A DNA stretch of 64,000 nt from Bryobacterales bacterium F-183 (GCA_016865505.2 AP025252.1:248001-312000); one strand, 5' to 3'; positions 26,122 to 36,160 are shown, counted from the stretch's first letter. Notes: generated by a model not told the origin, from the letters alone. Numbers and translations are program-made.

Positions 26122-27273
26122 ATGAAATGTACCGGAATCAATGCGCTATCCGCCGAGCCCGTGGAGGTCCGCTTCGATCAGGTGATCACCGGCGTTGACC
26201 CCCTGGTGGACGCCCAATCCGGCGGTCCGTACCTCGCCCCCGGCTTCATCGATCTGCAGGTCAATGGCTTCGCCGGTGTCGATTACAACAAGACCACGAC
26301 GACACACGAAGAGATCCTGCACTCGCTGCGCGCGCAATTCGCCACAGGCGTCACGCGTCTCTATCCAACGCTCATCACCAACTCCGAGCCGGAACTCGTC
26401 GGGTGCCTTAAAAACCTCGCCGCCGCCAAAGAAGCCCTGGGCAACGAAGGCAGCGCGATGGAAGGCTTTCACGTAGAAGGTCCCTTTATCTCCGGCGAAG
26501 ACGGCCCCCGCGGCGCACACCCCGCACGCTGGGCCCGCAAGCCGGACATCGAGGAGTACAAGCGCTGGCAGGATGCCGCCCAGGGTCAGGTCAAGCTTGT
26601 CACTATCTCTGCCGAGTACGACGAATCCCCCGCCTTTACAGAGGCCGTCGTACGCGATGGCGTCGTCATCAGCATCGGCCACACCAAGGCCACCGCGGAT
26701 CAGATTCGCGCGTGCGTCGCAGCCGGAGCCACGATGTCCACCCACCTTGGCAACGGCGCGCACAGCATCCTGCCGCGGCACCCAAACTACATTTGGGATC
26801 AGATGGCCGAAGATAAGCTCACGGCCAGCCTCATCGTCGACGGCGTACACCTCGGCGCGAACTTCACCAAAGTTGCCGTACGGGCCAAGAGCGTGGAACG
26901 CATCGTACTCGTCACCGACGCCGTGATGCCCGCAGGCTGCGAACCCGGCGACTACATGCTGGGCGAGGTCGAAGTCGAACTCCTGCCGCCTGGCAATCGT
27001 GTCGTACTTCGCGGCGGAACACGCCTCGCAGGCTCCGCACTCAAGATGCACGACGCGGTTTCGAACATCATGGAAATGGCCGGGGTCAGCCTGCGCGACG
27101 CTGTCGTGATGGCCACCATCAACGCCGCACGCGTAGGTCGAATCGGCTCACGTCATCGCGGCTTAAGCGTCGGGGACCGCGCGGACTTCGTACGCTTCAC
27201 CCTCGACAACGGCCGCCTGCAAGTCCTCGACACCTGGCTCAACGGCCAGCAGGTCTACTCGACCGAGCAATAG
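26122..27273 (+). CDS. nagA: N-acetylglucosamine-6-phosphate deacetylase
   Basis: 383 residues. Amidohydrolase-fold motifs in order: LAPGFIDLQVNGFAGVDYN, FHVEGPFIS (metal-binding Glu), SIGHTKAT, STHLGNGAHSILPRHPN and LVTDAVMPAG (catalytic Asp). It removes acetate from GlcNAc-6-P in amino-sugar and cell-wall recycling in the cytosol. The start has no clear ribosome-binding site. No nagB or transporter is adjacent. Its 3' end overlaps the convergent methyltransferase gene by 19 bp. Confidence 0.94.
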   Translation: MKCTGINALSAEPVEVRFDQVITGVDPLVDAQSGGPYLAPGFIDLQVNGFAGVDYNKTTTTHEEILHSLRAQFATGVTRLYPTLITNSEPELVGCLKNLAAAKEALGNEGSAMEGFHVEGPFISGEDGPRGAHPARWARKPDIEEYKRWQDAAQGQVKLVTISAEYDESPAFTEAVVRDGVVISIGHTKATADQIRACVAAGATMSTHLGNGAHSILPRHPNYIWDQMAEDKLTASLIVDGVHLGANFTKVAVRAKSVERIVLVTDAVMPAGCEPGDYMLGEVEVELLPPGNRVVLRGGTRLAGSALKMHDAVSNIMEMAGVSLRDAVVMATINAARVGRIGSRHRGLSVGDRADFVRFTLDNGRLQVLDTWLNGQQVYSTEQ

Positions 27274-27872
27274 CAGTACACAAACTGTTGCTGAGATCCC
27301 CAAGGCGTCTCGTGGATCTCCTGCAAGCTATCCATCAGCCGGAACGCGCCGCCAAATTCCCCGTGCAGCGTTCCGGCATCGTACCGGACCACATCCAAGC
27401 CGCTGCACTTCAGCGGACCCTCCGGCCCAAATGTCCCCACAATCACGTGCCCGCCGGGCCGCATCGCGCGCCGTACATGCCGGACGTACGCCTGCCGCGC
27501 CTCTTCCGACGTCAGAAAATGGAACACCGCGCGATCATGCCAGACATCCACAGACCTCGCAGCAAACAACTCGGTAGTCGCGTCGCCACAAACCCAACGC
27601 ACCGCTGCCATCGCATCGCCTGACAACCGCCGCCGCGCGACATCCAGCGCCTTCTGCGAGATGTCCACCACCGTCAACCCCGTGTACCCACACCGCACCA
27701 AATCGTCCGGCAATGTCGACGCGCCGCCGCCCATGTCCACGATGCGAGCCGCACGATTCCCGCCCGCAGCGCGTTCAATCAGTCGCAGCGACGTCTCCAA
27801 ATGCGGACGGAACCAACTCACCTGGTCCGGTGCTTTGGTTCCGTATACTGTTTCCCAATGCTGTTGCAACAC
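27255..27872 (-). CDS. Class I SAM-dependent methyltransferase
   Basis: 205 residues if translation starts at GTG 27872, two bases after the stop of the upstream gene; a longer reading frame would overlap that gene. N-terminus LQQHWETVYGTKAPDQVSWF is typical of small methyltransferases. Motif I is IVDMGGGASTLPDDL, followed by LTVVDISQKAL (acidic ribose-binding Asp) and MRPGGHVIVGTF. It is cytosolic, with unknown substrate. It is the last gene of the five-gene minus-strand operon. Confidence 0.85.
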   Translation of the reverse strand: MLQQHWETVYGTKAPDQVSWFRPHLETSLRLIERAAGGNRAARIVDMGGGASTLPDDLVRCGYTGLTVVDISQKALDVARRRLSGDAMAAVRWVCGDATTELFAARSVDVWHDRAVFHFLTSEEARQAYVRHVRRAMRPGGHVIVGTFGPEGPLKCSGLDVVRYDAGTLHGEFGGAFRLMDSLQEIHETPWGSQQQFVYCYCSVE

Positions 27873-27874
27873 GC

Positions 27875-28510
27875 TTACTTCGTCGCGAAGCAATAAAAAC
27901 GCCCCGCGCCACCCGTCGCTACCAGATTCGGCTGGCTGCAACCGCGCGACGCATGCGCCGAATTCCACGACGTCGGATTCTGTCCACCGCCCTGACGATC
28001 GTGATGCCCCACCAGCGCGCTACCTTCGCCATGGCTCGTCCAGTTCTTGCAGGTGCTATCTTCCGTACCCGGCTTCACCGTACCGTCCAACTGCGATCCC
28101 GTCAGGATGTCGTGTTGGTTCGGAGTATCGCCGCGCCCGTTCACAACCTGTCCCAGTTCGGTCAGCGAATTTTGCTTGCCCAACTTGTTGTTGTCCGAAT
28201 GCAGATCCGCGACGTCCTTCGCCACTTCCACGCCCTTCGAGTTATACCAGGGTCCCTTGCCAATGCGATCCTTCGCATTCACGGCCTTCAGCTTCCCCTC
28301 GGGCTGCTGGCTCAAGTACGCGCGCCACTGCTTCTTCTTCGACCCCGCCGCCTTCGCCAGCTTCGCGCAGTGCTCGTCCGCGCCCTTCAGCCCGCCCAGG
28401 TCGGCGCCATTGCCGCTACCCGCGCTCGTGATGAAGAAGCTCATCTTCGGATCGGCGGTCTGCGCCATCAAACCGGCCGCAGCCATCACGAACAACAATT
28501 GAACCTTCAT
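27875..28510 (-). CDS. Secreted protein with a C-type-lectin/endostatin-like fold pattern
   Basis: 211 residues from ATG 28510, preceded by GGAGGA. Short signal peptide MKVQLLFVMAAAGLMAQ. The mature part shows FFITSAGSGNGADLGGLKGA, DEHCAKLAKAAG, WRAYLS, then NGRG and a C-terminal SALVGHHDRQG, RGCSQPNL and GRFYCFATK. This GADxxC...WRAYLS...GRFYCF layout is that of lectin-like domains found in secreted bacterial proteins. Ligand unknown. It is located between the S9 peptidase (18 bp gap) and the methyltransferase (2 bp gap). Confidence 0.6.
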   Translation of the reverse strand: MKVQLLFVMAAAGLMAQTADPKMSFFITSAGSGNGADLGGLKGADEHCAKLAKAAGSKKKQWRAYLSQQPEGKLKAVNAKDRIGKGPWYNSKGVEVAKDVADLHSDNNKLGKQNSLTELGQVVNGRGDTPNQHDILTGSQLDGTVKPGTEDSTCKNWTSHGEGSALVGHHDRQGGGQNPTSWNSAHASRGCSQPNLVATGGAGRFYCFATK

Positions 28511-28528
28511 GATTCCTCCAGAAACAAC

Positions 28529-30703
28529 TCAGTTCGAAGTCGGCGCCGGACGCTCATTCCGCGAATATCGTTCGAAAAACTCGATGATCCGCAGCATATG
28601 ATCCATCCGCTGCAGCGGCGGCCCGGAACGTGTCTGCTCATGCCCGATGTTCGGATACCGTACGTACTCCACCGGCCGTCCCATCTGCGCCAGCGCCTTG
28701 AACATCATCTCACTCTGCGTTACGCCCGTGCGCAGGTCCTGGCTGCCATGCAAAATCAAGAACGGCGTCTTGATGTTCGCCACGTACGTAAACGGTGACT
28801 CCCGATCCAGCAACTTCTTCGTATCCGGCTCCCACGGGTAACCGCCAAAATGCCCCGGCACCAAGCGGAACGCATTGCCCTCGCCAAAGAACGTCGTCAG
28901 ATCGTACACACCACGCTGCGCCGCAGCCGCCTTGAACCGGTTGTCATGACCAATAATCCACGCCGTCAGGTACCCGGCGTACGATCCACCGGTCAAAAAC
29001 TGCCGCTCACCGTCCATCCAAGTCCTGTTGTCCTGCAACGCCTGATCGAACACCGCCAGGACATCCGCCGCCGGACCCTCGCCCCAGTTCTTGTAATTCG
29101 CCCGCTGGAACTCATATCCGTACCCGCTCGACCCGCGCGGATTCGAGTACACCACGCCGTACCCCCAGGAACAGAAGATCTGGAACTCGTGCCACATGCT
29201 GGCCTCGCCAGGACCCCACATCGCGCTCGGGCCCCCATGCATATCCAGCACCACCGGGTACTTCTTGCCGCCTTCCATCTGCGCTGGCTTCATCACCCAG
29301 TACTGCACCTTCATCCCGTCCGGCCGCGTGATCCACTTTTCTTCCGGAATCACCACATGGCGGTTCGCCACCCAGCCATTCAAATCACTGATCTGCCGCT
29401 TCCGCCCATCGCGATCAATCACGTACACCTCATTCGGATTCGGCACGCTGATCTCCGAATACACCACGCGTCCGCCAGCCGCATCGAACGACGACACACC
29501 CACAGGACCTTCCACCAGCTTCATCAGCTTCCCATCGGCCCCAACCCGCAGCAAAGGCGCACCACCCTGCCAGTTGGACGAGAAATACAGATTGCCGCCA
29601 TTCACCGTCAACTGCTGTACGCTCGACTGCCACTCCGTCGCACGCCACGTAATCTTGCGCGACGCCAGGTCCAGCGCGCCGATCTTGGACTGCCGGAACC
29701 CCGGCTGATCGCTCTCCGCCCCCGTAAAGTACAGCGTCTTGCCGTCTTCCGAAAACCGCGGTGACTGGTACGACCATCCCGCATCATCCAGCAGCGTACG
29801 AGCCCCCGTACCATCGGCATTCATCGTCCAGATCACCGCCCGCTGCACACGATCCGGATGCAACGCGCTGGGCGGCGTACTCACGTACACAATGGACTTC
29901 CCATCCGGCGACCATCCCGCAGCACCGTGCGAATAAAAGTCCCGGGTCAACTGGGTAGCAACACCGGTCTCGGCATCAATCGAGAACAGGTGCGCGATGG
30001 ACATCTCCGGCGCCAAACCCTGTTCTGCTAAAAAATTCACACGATTGATCGTCGTTGGGTTATCCTTGGCGGCGTTCTTTTCGAGCCAGTTCCGCACCGC
30101 CGTACGATCCCCATCCGGATTCGCATTGGCAAACTTCTTGTCGTAGTCGTACCAGTCACGCCCCGGCCGGTCCATCGCATAATGCGGCTTCCCCTCCAAC
30201 TTCGACGCGGGGATGGACGCCGTAGCCAACAGCGCCTTTCCATCGGGCCGCCACTGGATCGCCGACACGCCGTACTCGATCTTCGACAGCGGCACAGCCT
30301 CACCCGGCATCCCAATCGGCATCAGCCACACCTGCGATTTCGGAGGCGTCGTCGAATCGTCCACGCGCAGAAACGCGATCTGCTTCCCGTCCGGCCGTAT
30401 CGAGACACCCGTATCGTTGCGCCGCCCATGCGTCAGTTGCACAGGCTTCGCCGCCGGATCATTCAGATTGATGTAGTAAAGATGAGTGCGATATCCGGCA
30501 GGCGGATCCGCCGAGGCAGGAGCCCCCGGCTCGACAGGTACGGACTGTACACCATAAATCGCGTACCCGCCGTCCGGGGCAATATCCACCGATGTCACAC
30601 GCCGGATCTTCAACAGATCCGTCATCGTAATCGGCGTCTTCGCTGCCCACAAAAAGGCAGCTGATAAGGAGATTGGCAGCAGTGTACGCAGAAAAAACCG
30701 CAT
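28529..30703 (-). CDS. Secreted S9-family prolyl oligopeptidase/acylaminoacyl peptidase
   Basis: 724 residues with an N-terminal signal (MRFFLRTLLPISLSAAFLWA). Residues ~40-440 form a WD40-like beta-propeller (repeated SPDGKSIVY-type strands). The C-terminal alpha/beta-hydrolase carries the triad: Ser ~573 in GGSYAGYLT, Asp ~655 in HGSQDLRTG and His ~688 in YPNIGHEQT. It degrades oligopeptides in the periplasm or outside the cell. It lies 10 bp after sppA in the same operon. Confidence 0.92.
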   Translation of the reverse strand: MRFFLRTLLPISLSAAFLWAAKTPITMTDLLKIRRVTSVDIAPDGGYAIYGVQSVPVEPGAPASADPPAGYRTHLYYINLNDPAAKPVQLTHGRRNDTGVSIRPDGKQIAFLRVDDSTTPPKSQVWLMPIGMPGEAVPLSKIEYGVSAIQWRPDGKALLATASIPASKLEGKPHYAMDRPGRDWYDYDKKFANANPDGDRTAVRNWLEKNAAKDNPTTINRVNFLAEQGLAPEMSIAHLFSIDAETGVATQLTRDFYSHGAAGWSPDGKSIVYVSTPPSALHPDRVQRAVIWTMNADGTGARTLLDDAGWSYQSPRFSEDGKTLYFTGAESDQPGFRQSKIGALDLASRKITWRATEWQSSVQQLTVNGGNLYFSSNWQGGAPLLRVGADGKLMKLVEGPVGVSSFDAAGGRVVYSEISVPNPNEVYVIDRDGRKRQISDLNGWVANRHVVIPEEKWITRPDGMKVQYWVMKPAQMEGGKKYPVVLDMHGGPSAMWGPGEASMWHEFQIFCSWGYGVVYSNPRGSSGYGYEFQRANYKNWGEGPAADVLAVFDQALQDNRTWMDGERQFLTGGSYAGYLTAWIIGHDNRFKAAAAQRGVYDLTTFFGEGNAFRLVPGHFGGYPWEPDTKKLLDRESPFTYVANIKTPFLILHGSQDLRTGVTQSEMMFKALAQMGRPVEYVRYPNIGHEQTRSGPPLQRMDHMLRIIEFFERYSRNERPAPTSN

Positions 30704-30713
30704 ACACGCGATG

Positions 30714-32471
30714 TTAACGGATCTCGATCAAATACGGCGAAACACTCATCATTCCGCCACGCATGTACGTCCGTACCCAGCTCCGCTCCGCAGCCGTCGG
30801 GAACACAGCCTTGAAGGTTTTCTCGATCACAGCCTTATCGATCACCGGAGCCAAAGCCTCCTCGCCCTGATTCCGTTGCAGCCACTGTTCCACAAAGCTC
30901 TTGCGTTGCGGGTACGCCACAATGCCGACCTTCTCATTGGCATCGATCTTCGCCTTGGCCTTGATCATCTCAAGCGCGCGATCCAGCCCGCCCAGTTCAT
31001 CCACAAGAGCCTGCTGCTTCGCCTGCGACCCCGTCCATGCGCGACCCTCAGCCTTCGGAGCAATGTCTTCCTTCTTCTGCTTGCGACCCTCCGCTACCAC
31101 CTGCAGGAACGAATCGTACGTCGCCAGGATGCTCTCGCGCAGCTTCTCACGGGCGGCCGCATCCATCGGTACGTACTCCGAATCGATCGCCGCAAACCGG
31201 CCCCGCGTCAGGATCTCTTTATTCATCCCGATCTTGTCGTAAAGCCCGCGCAGATTCCCCTTGCCGTACACCACGCCGATCGAACCCGTGATCGTATTCG
31301 GATAGGACAGCACCGTGTCGCCGGTCATCGAAATCATGTACCCGCCACTCGCCGCATAGTCCGCCATCGAAATAATCATCGGCTTCTTCTTCGATAGAAT
31401 CCGCGCCTGATGCAGCATCAGGTCGGACGCCAAAGCATCGCCGCCCGGCGAATTCACACGGAAGATCACACCGCTGATGGACTCATCTTTTTCGATGTCC
31501 TTCATCAGCTTCACCATGGCCGGCGCCGTCACGTCATCGGCAGGATCCAGGTTCATATCGCCGCTGATACCGCCATCGGCAACCAGGAACGCGATCCGCT
31601 TCTTGGGCGTGGCCGCGCCCGGCAACTTCGCCTTGCTGTACGTCTTGAGCGACGTCTTCTTCAACTCGCTCAGCTTCAGCGCGCCCTTCAACTGCTCTTC
31701 CACTTCGTCGTTGTACGCCAGCACATCCACCAGGCCGAATTCCTTGGCCTTTTTCGCCAAAAACGGACCTTGATCGATCAGCGCCCGAACCTGATCCGGG
31801 GTCTTCTTGCGGCCCTCCGCAATGACGTTCACCATGCTGCCGTACAGCTGATCCAGGAACCCGTTCAGGACCTCGCGAGTCTCCGGCGTCATCGAGGTAC
31901 GCGAATACTGATCGCCAAAGTCCTTAAAGCGCCCCGCATGCTCGATCTCCACCTGCACCCCAACCTTATCGAGCGTCCCCTTCCAGTACGAAGACTCGAT
32001 GCGCAGACCCTTCACATCAATGTGATCTTCCGGCGCGATGTAGATCTTGTCCGCCGCCGTAGCCAGATAGTATTCGCGAGTCCCGGGCGTGTGCAGGCTG
32101 GCGTACACCAGCTTCCCCTTCTTGCGGAACTTCAACAGTTGCTGCCGGATCTCTTCCAGATTGGCCCAGCCCACACCAACATTCCGCGGCTCCAGCAAAA
32201 TCGCCTTGATACGCGCATCGTCGCCGGCGCGGTTGATCGTCGACCACAATTCCAACATCGTGATCGAAGGCTGCTGCTCCAAAAAAGGAAATGGCATATC
32301 CACCGGAGGCTTTTCCGGTATCTCACCGTCCAGCTTCAACACCAAAACGGAGTTATCGGACACCGCCACTGGCTTCTCGCCGCCCATCCGGATCGCGGCA
32401 AACGCGATGATGACCCCGGCCAAGCCGGCAAACGCCAGCCCGCACAACACGCCCAGAATGAACTTTTTCAT
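30714..32471 (-). CDS. sppA: Signal peptide peptidase SppA, long (67K) type
   Basis: 585 residues with one N-terminal membrane anchor (KKFILGVLCGLAFAGLAGVI). Two tandem S49 domains. The catalytic Lys ~141 lies in the N-terminal domain (ATAADKIYIAPEDH) and the nucleophile Ser ~373 in the C-terminal domain (MADYAASGGYMIS), as in the E. coli-type two-domain enzyme. It degrades leftover signal peptides at the inner membrane, facing the periplasm. Its ATG directly follows the stop of the sugar isomerase gene. Confidence 0.94.
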   Translation of the reverse strand: MKKFILGVLCGLAFAGLAGVIIAFAAIRMGGEKPVAVSDNSVLVLKLDGEIPEKPPVDMPFPFLEQQPSITMLELWSTINRAGDDARIKAILLEPRNVGVGWANLEEIRQQLLKFRKKGKLVYASLHTPGTREYYLATAADKIYIAPEDHIDVKGLRIESSYWKGTLDKVGVQVEIEHAGRFKDFGDQYSRTSMTPETREVLNGFLDQLYGSMVNVIAEGRKKTPDQVRALIDQGPFLAKKAKEFGLVDVLAYNDEVEEQLKGALKLSELKKTSLKTYSKAKLPGAATPKKRIAFLVADGGISGDMNLDPADDVTAPAMVKLMKDIEKDESISGVIFRVNSPGGDALASDLMLHQARILSKKKPMIISMADYAASGGYMISMTGDTVLSYPNTITGSIGVVYGKGNLRGLYDKIGMNKEILTRGRFAAIDSEYVPMDAAAREKLRESILATYDSFLQVVAEGRKQKKEDIAPKAEGRAWTGSQAKQQALVDELGGLDRALEMIKAKAKIDANEKVGIVAYPQRKSFVEQWLQRNQGEEALAPVIDKAVIEKTFKAVFPTAAERSWVRTYMRGGMMSVSPYLIEIR

Positions 32472-33356
32472 TTAGTCTCCGCTCAGGATCTGATCGACGC
32501 GCGACGCCAGATCCTTAAGGTACGCCGCGTCGCCGCTTTCCAGCTCCACCGTCACCGTACCCTTGTATCCGATATCGCCCAGCGCCTTGTGGACAGCCTT
32601 CCAGTCGATCATGCCTTCCTTCAAATTCACCCAATCGGCGTTCGACCGTCGCTTCACACTCGGATCGCTCTTGAACTTGAAGTCCTTAAAATGCACCTTT
32701 GCGATGCGCGGACCCAGCTCTCGAATCCAGTCCTGCGGAAAACCGTACAGCAGGATGTTGCCGACATCGAAATACGCCTTCAGGTACGGATGCTTGAAGT
32801 CGTCCACGTAACGCACAAATTCCATCGGGCTCAGCAGGAACTTGTTCCAAACGTTCTCCACCGCGATGATCACCTTGGTTTCCTTCGCCAAGGGCAGCAT
32901 CTTCTTGATCTCGCGCTGCGACCTCGTCCAGACGTCGTTGTACTGATTGTTCGCATCCACCACACCGGGCACCAGCAGCACTGTATCCGCACCCCACATC
33001 TGGGCGTTGCGCAGACTCGTCTCCATGCCGGCCACGCATTTATCGACAACGCTCTTATCCGCCGACGACAGTGGGTACTTCCAGTGGTCCGAATTCATTA
33101 CCGAATGGATACGAACCCCAGTCTTTTTCGATGCCTCAAGAATCGCCTCCGCCTCCGCTTTATCCGGCGTCGTGTGGCATTCCATCTCTTCGAACCCCGA
33201 AGCCTTCAACAGCTCGAACTTCTGCAGCGGATTCAGATCCTTGGGCAACATGCCCCACAGCAGGCCTTTCTTGATCGGCAGCCGGGTCCCGGCTTGTGCA
33301 AAGGGCGCGGCAGCGGCGGCCGCCACAGCGGAAGAAAGGAGCGTGCGTCTGGTCAT
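32472..33356 (-). CDS. Sugar phosphate isomerase/epimerase-type TIM barrel with Tat-like signal
   Basis: 294 residues. The N-terminus [18 protein letters not shown] has twin arginines and a hydrophobic run, suggesting Tat export. The barrel belongs to the xylose isomerase/AP endonuclease-2 superfamily (hydroxypyruvate-isomerase-like), with metal ligands expected in [27 protein letters not shown] and VELES. The exact substrate is unknown. It is the first gene of the minus-strand operon with sppA (0 bp gap) and is divergent from gudD 31 bp away, a possible sugar-catabolism link. Confidence 0.8.
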   Translation of the reverse strand: MTRRTLLSSAVAAAAAAPFAQAGTRLPIKKGLLWGMLPKDLNPLQKFELLKASGFEEMECHTTPDKAEAEAILEASKKTGVRIHSVMNSDHWKYPLSSADKSVVDKCVAGMETSLRNAQMWGADTVLLVPGVVDANNQYNDVWTRSQREIKKMLPLAKETKVIIAVENVWNKFLLSPMEFVRYVDDFKHPYLKAYFDVGNILLYGFPQDWIRELGPRIAKVHFKDFKFKSDPSVKRRSNADWVNLKEGMIDWKAVHKALGDIGYKGTVTVELESGDAAYLKDLASRVDQILSGD

Positions 33357-33387
33357 GATGAGATTCTACCGTTACGCGCAAGACATA

Positions 33388-34719
33388 ATGGAATGCGTGA
33401 CGCCCGTAATCACCGCGATGCGCGTAGTGCCCGTCGCCGGAACCGACAGTATGCTGCTCAACTTGAGCGGCGCCCATGGACCGTACTTCACCCGCAATGT
33501 TGTCGTACTCGAAGACAGCGCCGGCCACAAAGGCGTGGGCGAGGTCCCCGGCGGCGAAAAGATCCGCAAGACTATAGACGACGCCCGCGAACTCGTCCTC
33601 GGCAAGTCCATCGGTGAGTACCGCAACATCCTGAACACCGTACGCAACGCCTTCGCCGATCTCGACAGCGGCGGCCGCGGACTCCAAACCTTCGACCTCC
33701 GCACCACCGTACACGCCGTCACGGCGCTAGAAGCCGCCCTGCTGGACCTTCTGGGTCAGCACCTCGACGTACCCGTAGCCGCCCTGCTAGGCGAAGGCAT
33801 GCAGCGCCGCTCCGTCGAATGCCTCGGCTACCTGTTCTACGTTGGCGACCGCACCAAGACCGACCTGCCGTACCCCAGCGAACCCGACGCCCCCAACGAG
33901 TGGTTCCGCATCCGCCACAATGAGGCGCTCGACGCCGCAGCCATCGTTCGTCTCGCCGAAGCCACGCGCGACTTGTACGGCTTCCGCCACTTCAAGCTCA
34001 AAGGCGGCGTCCTCGCAGGACACGAAGAAATGGAAGCCATCGTCGCCATGGCGGAACGCTTCCCGGACGCCCGCATCACCTTGGACCCCAACGGCGCCTG
34101 GTCTCTCAAAGAGGCCATCGAAGTCTGCCGTGGCCGCCACAACGTACTCGCCTATGCAGAGGACCCCTGCGGCGGCGAAGGCATCTATTCGGGACGCGAG
34201 ATCATGGCCGAGTTCCGCCGCGCCACCGGCATCCCCACGGCAACCAACATGATCGCCACAGACTGGCGCGAGTTCAAACACGCCGTACGCCTCGACGCCG
34301 TCGACATCGTCCTCGCCGATCCTCACTTCTGGACCATGCAAGGCTCCGTCCGCGTTGGCCAGCTATGCAACGATTGGGGCCTCACCTGGGGCTCGCACTC
34401 CAACAACCACTTCGACATCTCGCTCGCCATGTTCACCCACGTCGCCGCTGCCGTACCCGGCGACATCACGGCCATCGACACCCACTGGATCTGGCAGGAC
34501 GGCCAGCGCCTCACCAAAGAGCCCTACAAGATCGTCAACAGTTGCCTCACCGTACCCGACAGGCCCGGCCTTGGCGTTGAGATCGACGAAATCCAGCTCG
34601 CAAAAGCCCACGAAACGTACCTGAAAATGGGCCTCGGCGCGCGCAACGACGCAGTCGCCATGCAGTACCTCATCCCCGGCTGGAAGTTCGACAACAAGCG
34701 TCCCTGTATGGTCCGCTAA
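33388..34719 (+). CDS. gudD: Glucarate dehydratase
   Basis: 443 residues. It closely follows enzymes of the E. coli GudD type along its full length: [59 protein letters not shown] (KxK), [14 protein letters not shown] and [10 protein letters not shown], ending DNKRPCMVR. An enolase-superfamily Mg enzyme that dehydrates D-glucarate or L-idarate to 5-keto-4-deoxy-glucarate. The start could be ATG 33388 or GTG 33397 (GTG gives the family-like [15 protein letters not shown]). No garL, garK or transporter is adjacent. Confidence 0.95.
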   Translation: MECVTPVITAMRVVPVAGTDSMLLNLSGAHGPYFTRNVVVLEDSAGHKGVGEVPGGEKIRKTIDDARELVLGKSIGEYRNILNTVRNAFADLDSGGRGLQTFDLRTTVHAVTALEAALLDLLGQHLDVPVAALLGEGMQRRSVECLGYLFYVGDRTKTDLPYPSEPDAPNEWFRIRHNEALDAAAIVRLAEATRDLYGFRHFKLKGGVLAGHEEMEAIVAMAERFPDARITLDPNGAWSLKEAIEVCRGRHNVLAYAEDPCGGEGIYSGREIMAEFRRATGIPTATNMIATDWREFKHAVRLDAVDIVLADPHFWTMQGSVRVGQLCNDWGLTWGSHSNNHFDISLAMFTHVAAAVPGDITAIDTHWIWQDGQRLTKEPYKIVNSCLTVPDRPGLGVEIDEIQLAKAHETYLKMGLGARNDAVAMQYLIPGWKFDNKRPCMVR

Positions 34720-34723
34720 AGCT

Positions 34724-35392
34724 ATGCGGAGAGTCCTCCTGCTTGCCCTGTTCGCGATCTTCCTTTGCAATGCGCAGAACATCGCCATCCACGGCATCTA
34801 TCTCCATAGCGAATCAAAGCTCGGCGTCGGCGGCATGGTCGTCCTCACCTATGAGGCGTACGTCCTGTTGCCGGACGGCACCCTCACCAGCGACCTCAGC
34901 TTCTATCCCAAGTCCGAGTCCGAGGTCGCCAAGTGGCGGACCAGCAAACCGCGCACCTGGGGCCGTTGGAAGCAGACCGGCGCCGAACTTTCGATCGAAT
35001 GGGACGACCCCAAGCGCAAGCCCTCGCAGTGGAAGAAGTGGTTCGTCGCAAAGCCCGGTGACCAGGGCATGACCCTGACGGGCGCATACCGCTCCATGGG
35101 CGGCACAGGCAACTCGGCGCTTGGCGGCAACTCCACCGTCGCCGTATGGTCCACCTTGGACTTCGCTTCAGACGGTACCGTCACCACTGGCGGAGGCGCA
35201 GGCAGCTATACGGCAGGCCCCGGTGACACTTCAGTCGCCACCTCATCCCAGCGCACACCGCAACGCGTCCCGTACGCAATCGACGGCTTCCGCATCAGCC
35301 TCAATGGCGAGGCCAAGTGGTTCTATCGTTACCCCGACAGCGACAACGCCATCGGCATGGGCGACGCAACGTACAGCCGAAGGCGTCGCTAG
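34724..35392 (+). CDS. Secreted protein of unknown function
   Basis: 222 residues, ATG 4 bp after the gudD stop. Signal peptide MRRVLLLALFAIFLCNAQ. The mature part is Trp- and Gly-rich (KWRTSKPRTWGRWKQTG, SQWKKWFVAKPG), with a low-complexity Gly/Thr stretch and a C-terminal FRISLNGEAKWFYRYPDSD. The layout suggests beta-structure such as a small barrel or a lipid-binding fold, but I do not recognise the family. Its end overlaps the convergent LCIB-like gene by 4 bp. Confidence 0.7.
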   Translation: MRRVLLLALFAIFLCNAQNIAIHGIYLHSESKLGVGGMVVLTYEAYVLLPDGTLTSDLSFYPKSESEVAKWRTSKPRTWGRWKQTGAELSIEWDDPKRKPSQWKKWFVAKPGDQGMTLTGAYRSMGGTGNSALGGNSTVAVWSTLDFASDGTVTTGGGAGSYTAGPGDTSVATSSQRTPQRVPYAIDGFRISLNGEAKWFYRYPDSDNAIGMGDATYSRRRR

Positions 35393-36156
35393 ACAACCGC
35401 TCCGTTCGCCCGTGCGACCTGCCAGTATTGCTCCAATGCGTTTTCGCAGGAATCCGCCTGCGAATCCAGAATATTGGGATTCCGCATGCACGCAAACGAT
35501 CCCGCTCCATGATCACCGTTGATGAGAATCGCTCCCATCAACACCACATACCGGCACGGGTACTTCGTGTGATCCACCAGCGTGCGGATACGTTCCGCAG
35601 TCGCCTCGTACATCACCTCCGTCGCCGCCACAATCGGGACCTCCGCCCCAAGAATTCGCGACTCCTGCCGCAAAAAAATCTGCTCGATCTGATTCATCTG
35701 ATAGTCCAGCTCAGTGACTTCACCAGGCCGTATCTCGCCCCGTTGCAGCTTCAACAGAGCCCCCTGGGCGGCTCCACAGCACAATGACGGCGTCGTCTGC
35801 CCCGCCCGCAGCACCTTCCCTGGCGTCCCATCTTTTGTGATGCCAATGTGCGGACCATAGAACGCGAAGACCGCTCCATCCGCCGGTACGTGATGGGCAA
35901 ACGCGCCCATACCAGTGAGCCCGGCAAACGGAAATCCGTTCAGTCCGCCCAGCTTGAAGGGCCCCAACATTTCAAACGCCAGCTTCGGGTACTCAATTTG
36001 ATTCAGATCATCGCTACAAAGGCTATCGGCGAACATCACCTGATGTGGTTCCATGCCGAATCGCTCGCGTAGAAACGCCAACAGCCAGGCAGTCCCATCG
36101 TGCGTGCTCACTGCACCCGGATAAATCGTTCGGACAGCTTCCAGATAAGTGCTCAT
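35389..36156 (-). CDS. LCIB/LCIC-type (theta-class) carbonic anhydrase-like protein
   Basis: 255 residues, cytosolic. The family pattern is clear: FADSLCSDDLNQIE (C47, D49), GPFKLGGLNGFPFAG, TGMGAFAHHVPADGA (H88/H89), YGPHIGI and SLCCGAAQGAL (C126/C127). In LCIB structures a Cys-His-Cys Zn site of beta-CA type is formed by the corresponding positions, and the residue set here looks complete, so CO2/bicarbonate interconversion is plausible. The gene begins 4 bp after the bestrophin gene, its likely partner, and ends the long minus-strand run. LCIB is best known from the green-algal CO2-concentrating mechanism. Activity is inferred. Confidence 0.8.
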   Translation of the reverse strand: MSTYLEAVRTIYPGAVSTHDGTAWLLAFLRERFGMEPHQVMFADSLCSDDLNQIEYPKLAFEMLGPFKLGGLNGFPFAGLTGMGAFAHHVPADGAVFAFYGPHIGITKDGTPGKVLRAGQTTPSLCCGAAQGALLKLQRGEIRPGEVTELDYQMNQIEQIFLRQESRILGAEVPIVAATEVMYEATAERIRTLVDHTKYPCRYVVLMGAILINGDHGAGSFACMRNPNILDSQADSCENALEQYWQVARANGAVV

Positions 36157-36160
36157 CGGT

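Noticed and set aside
27873-27968. Longer start for the methyltransferase
   Set aside because: It would overlap the 3' end of the lectin-like gene by about 90 bp; the GTG 2 bp after that gene's stop fits the family N-terminus.
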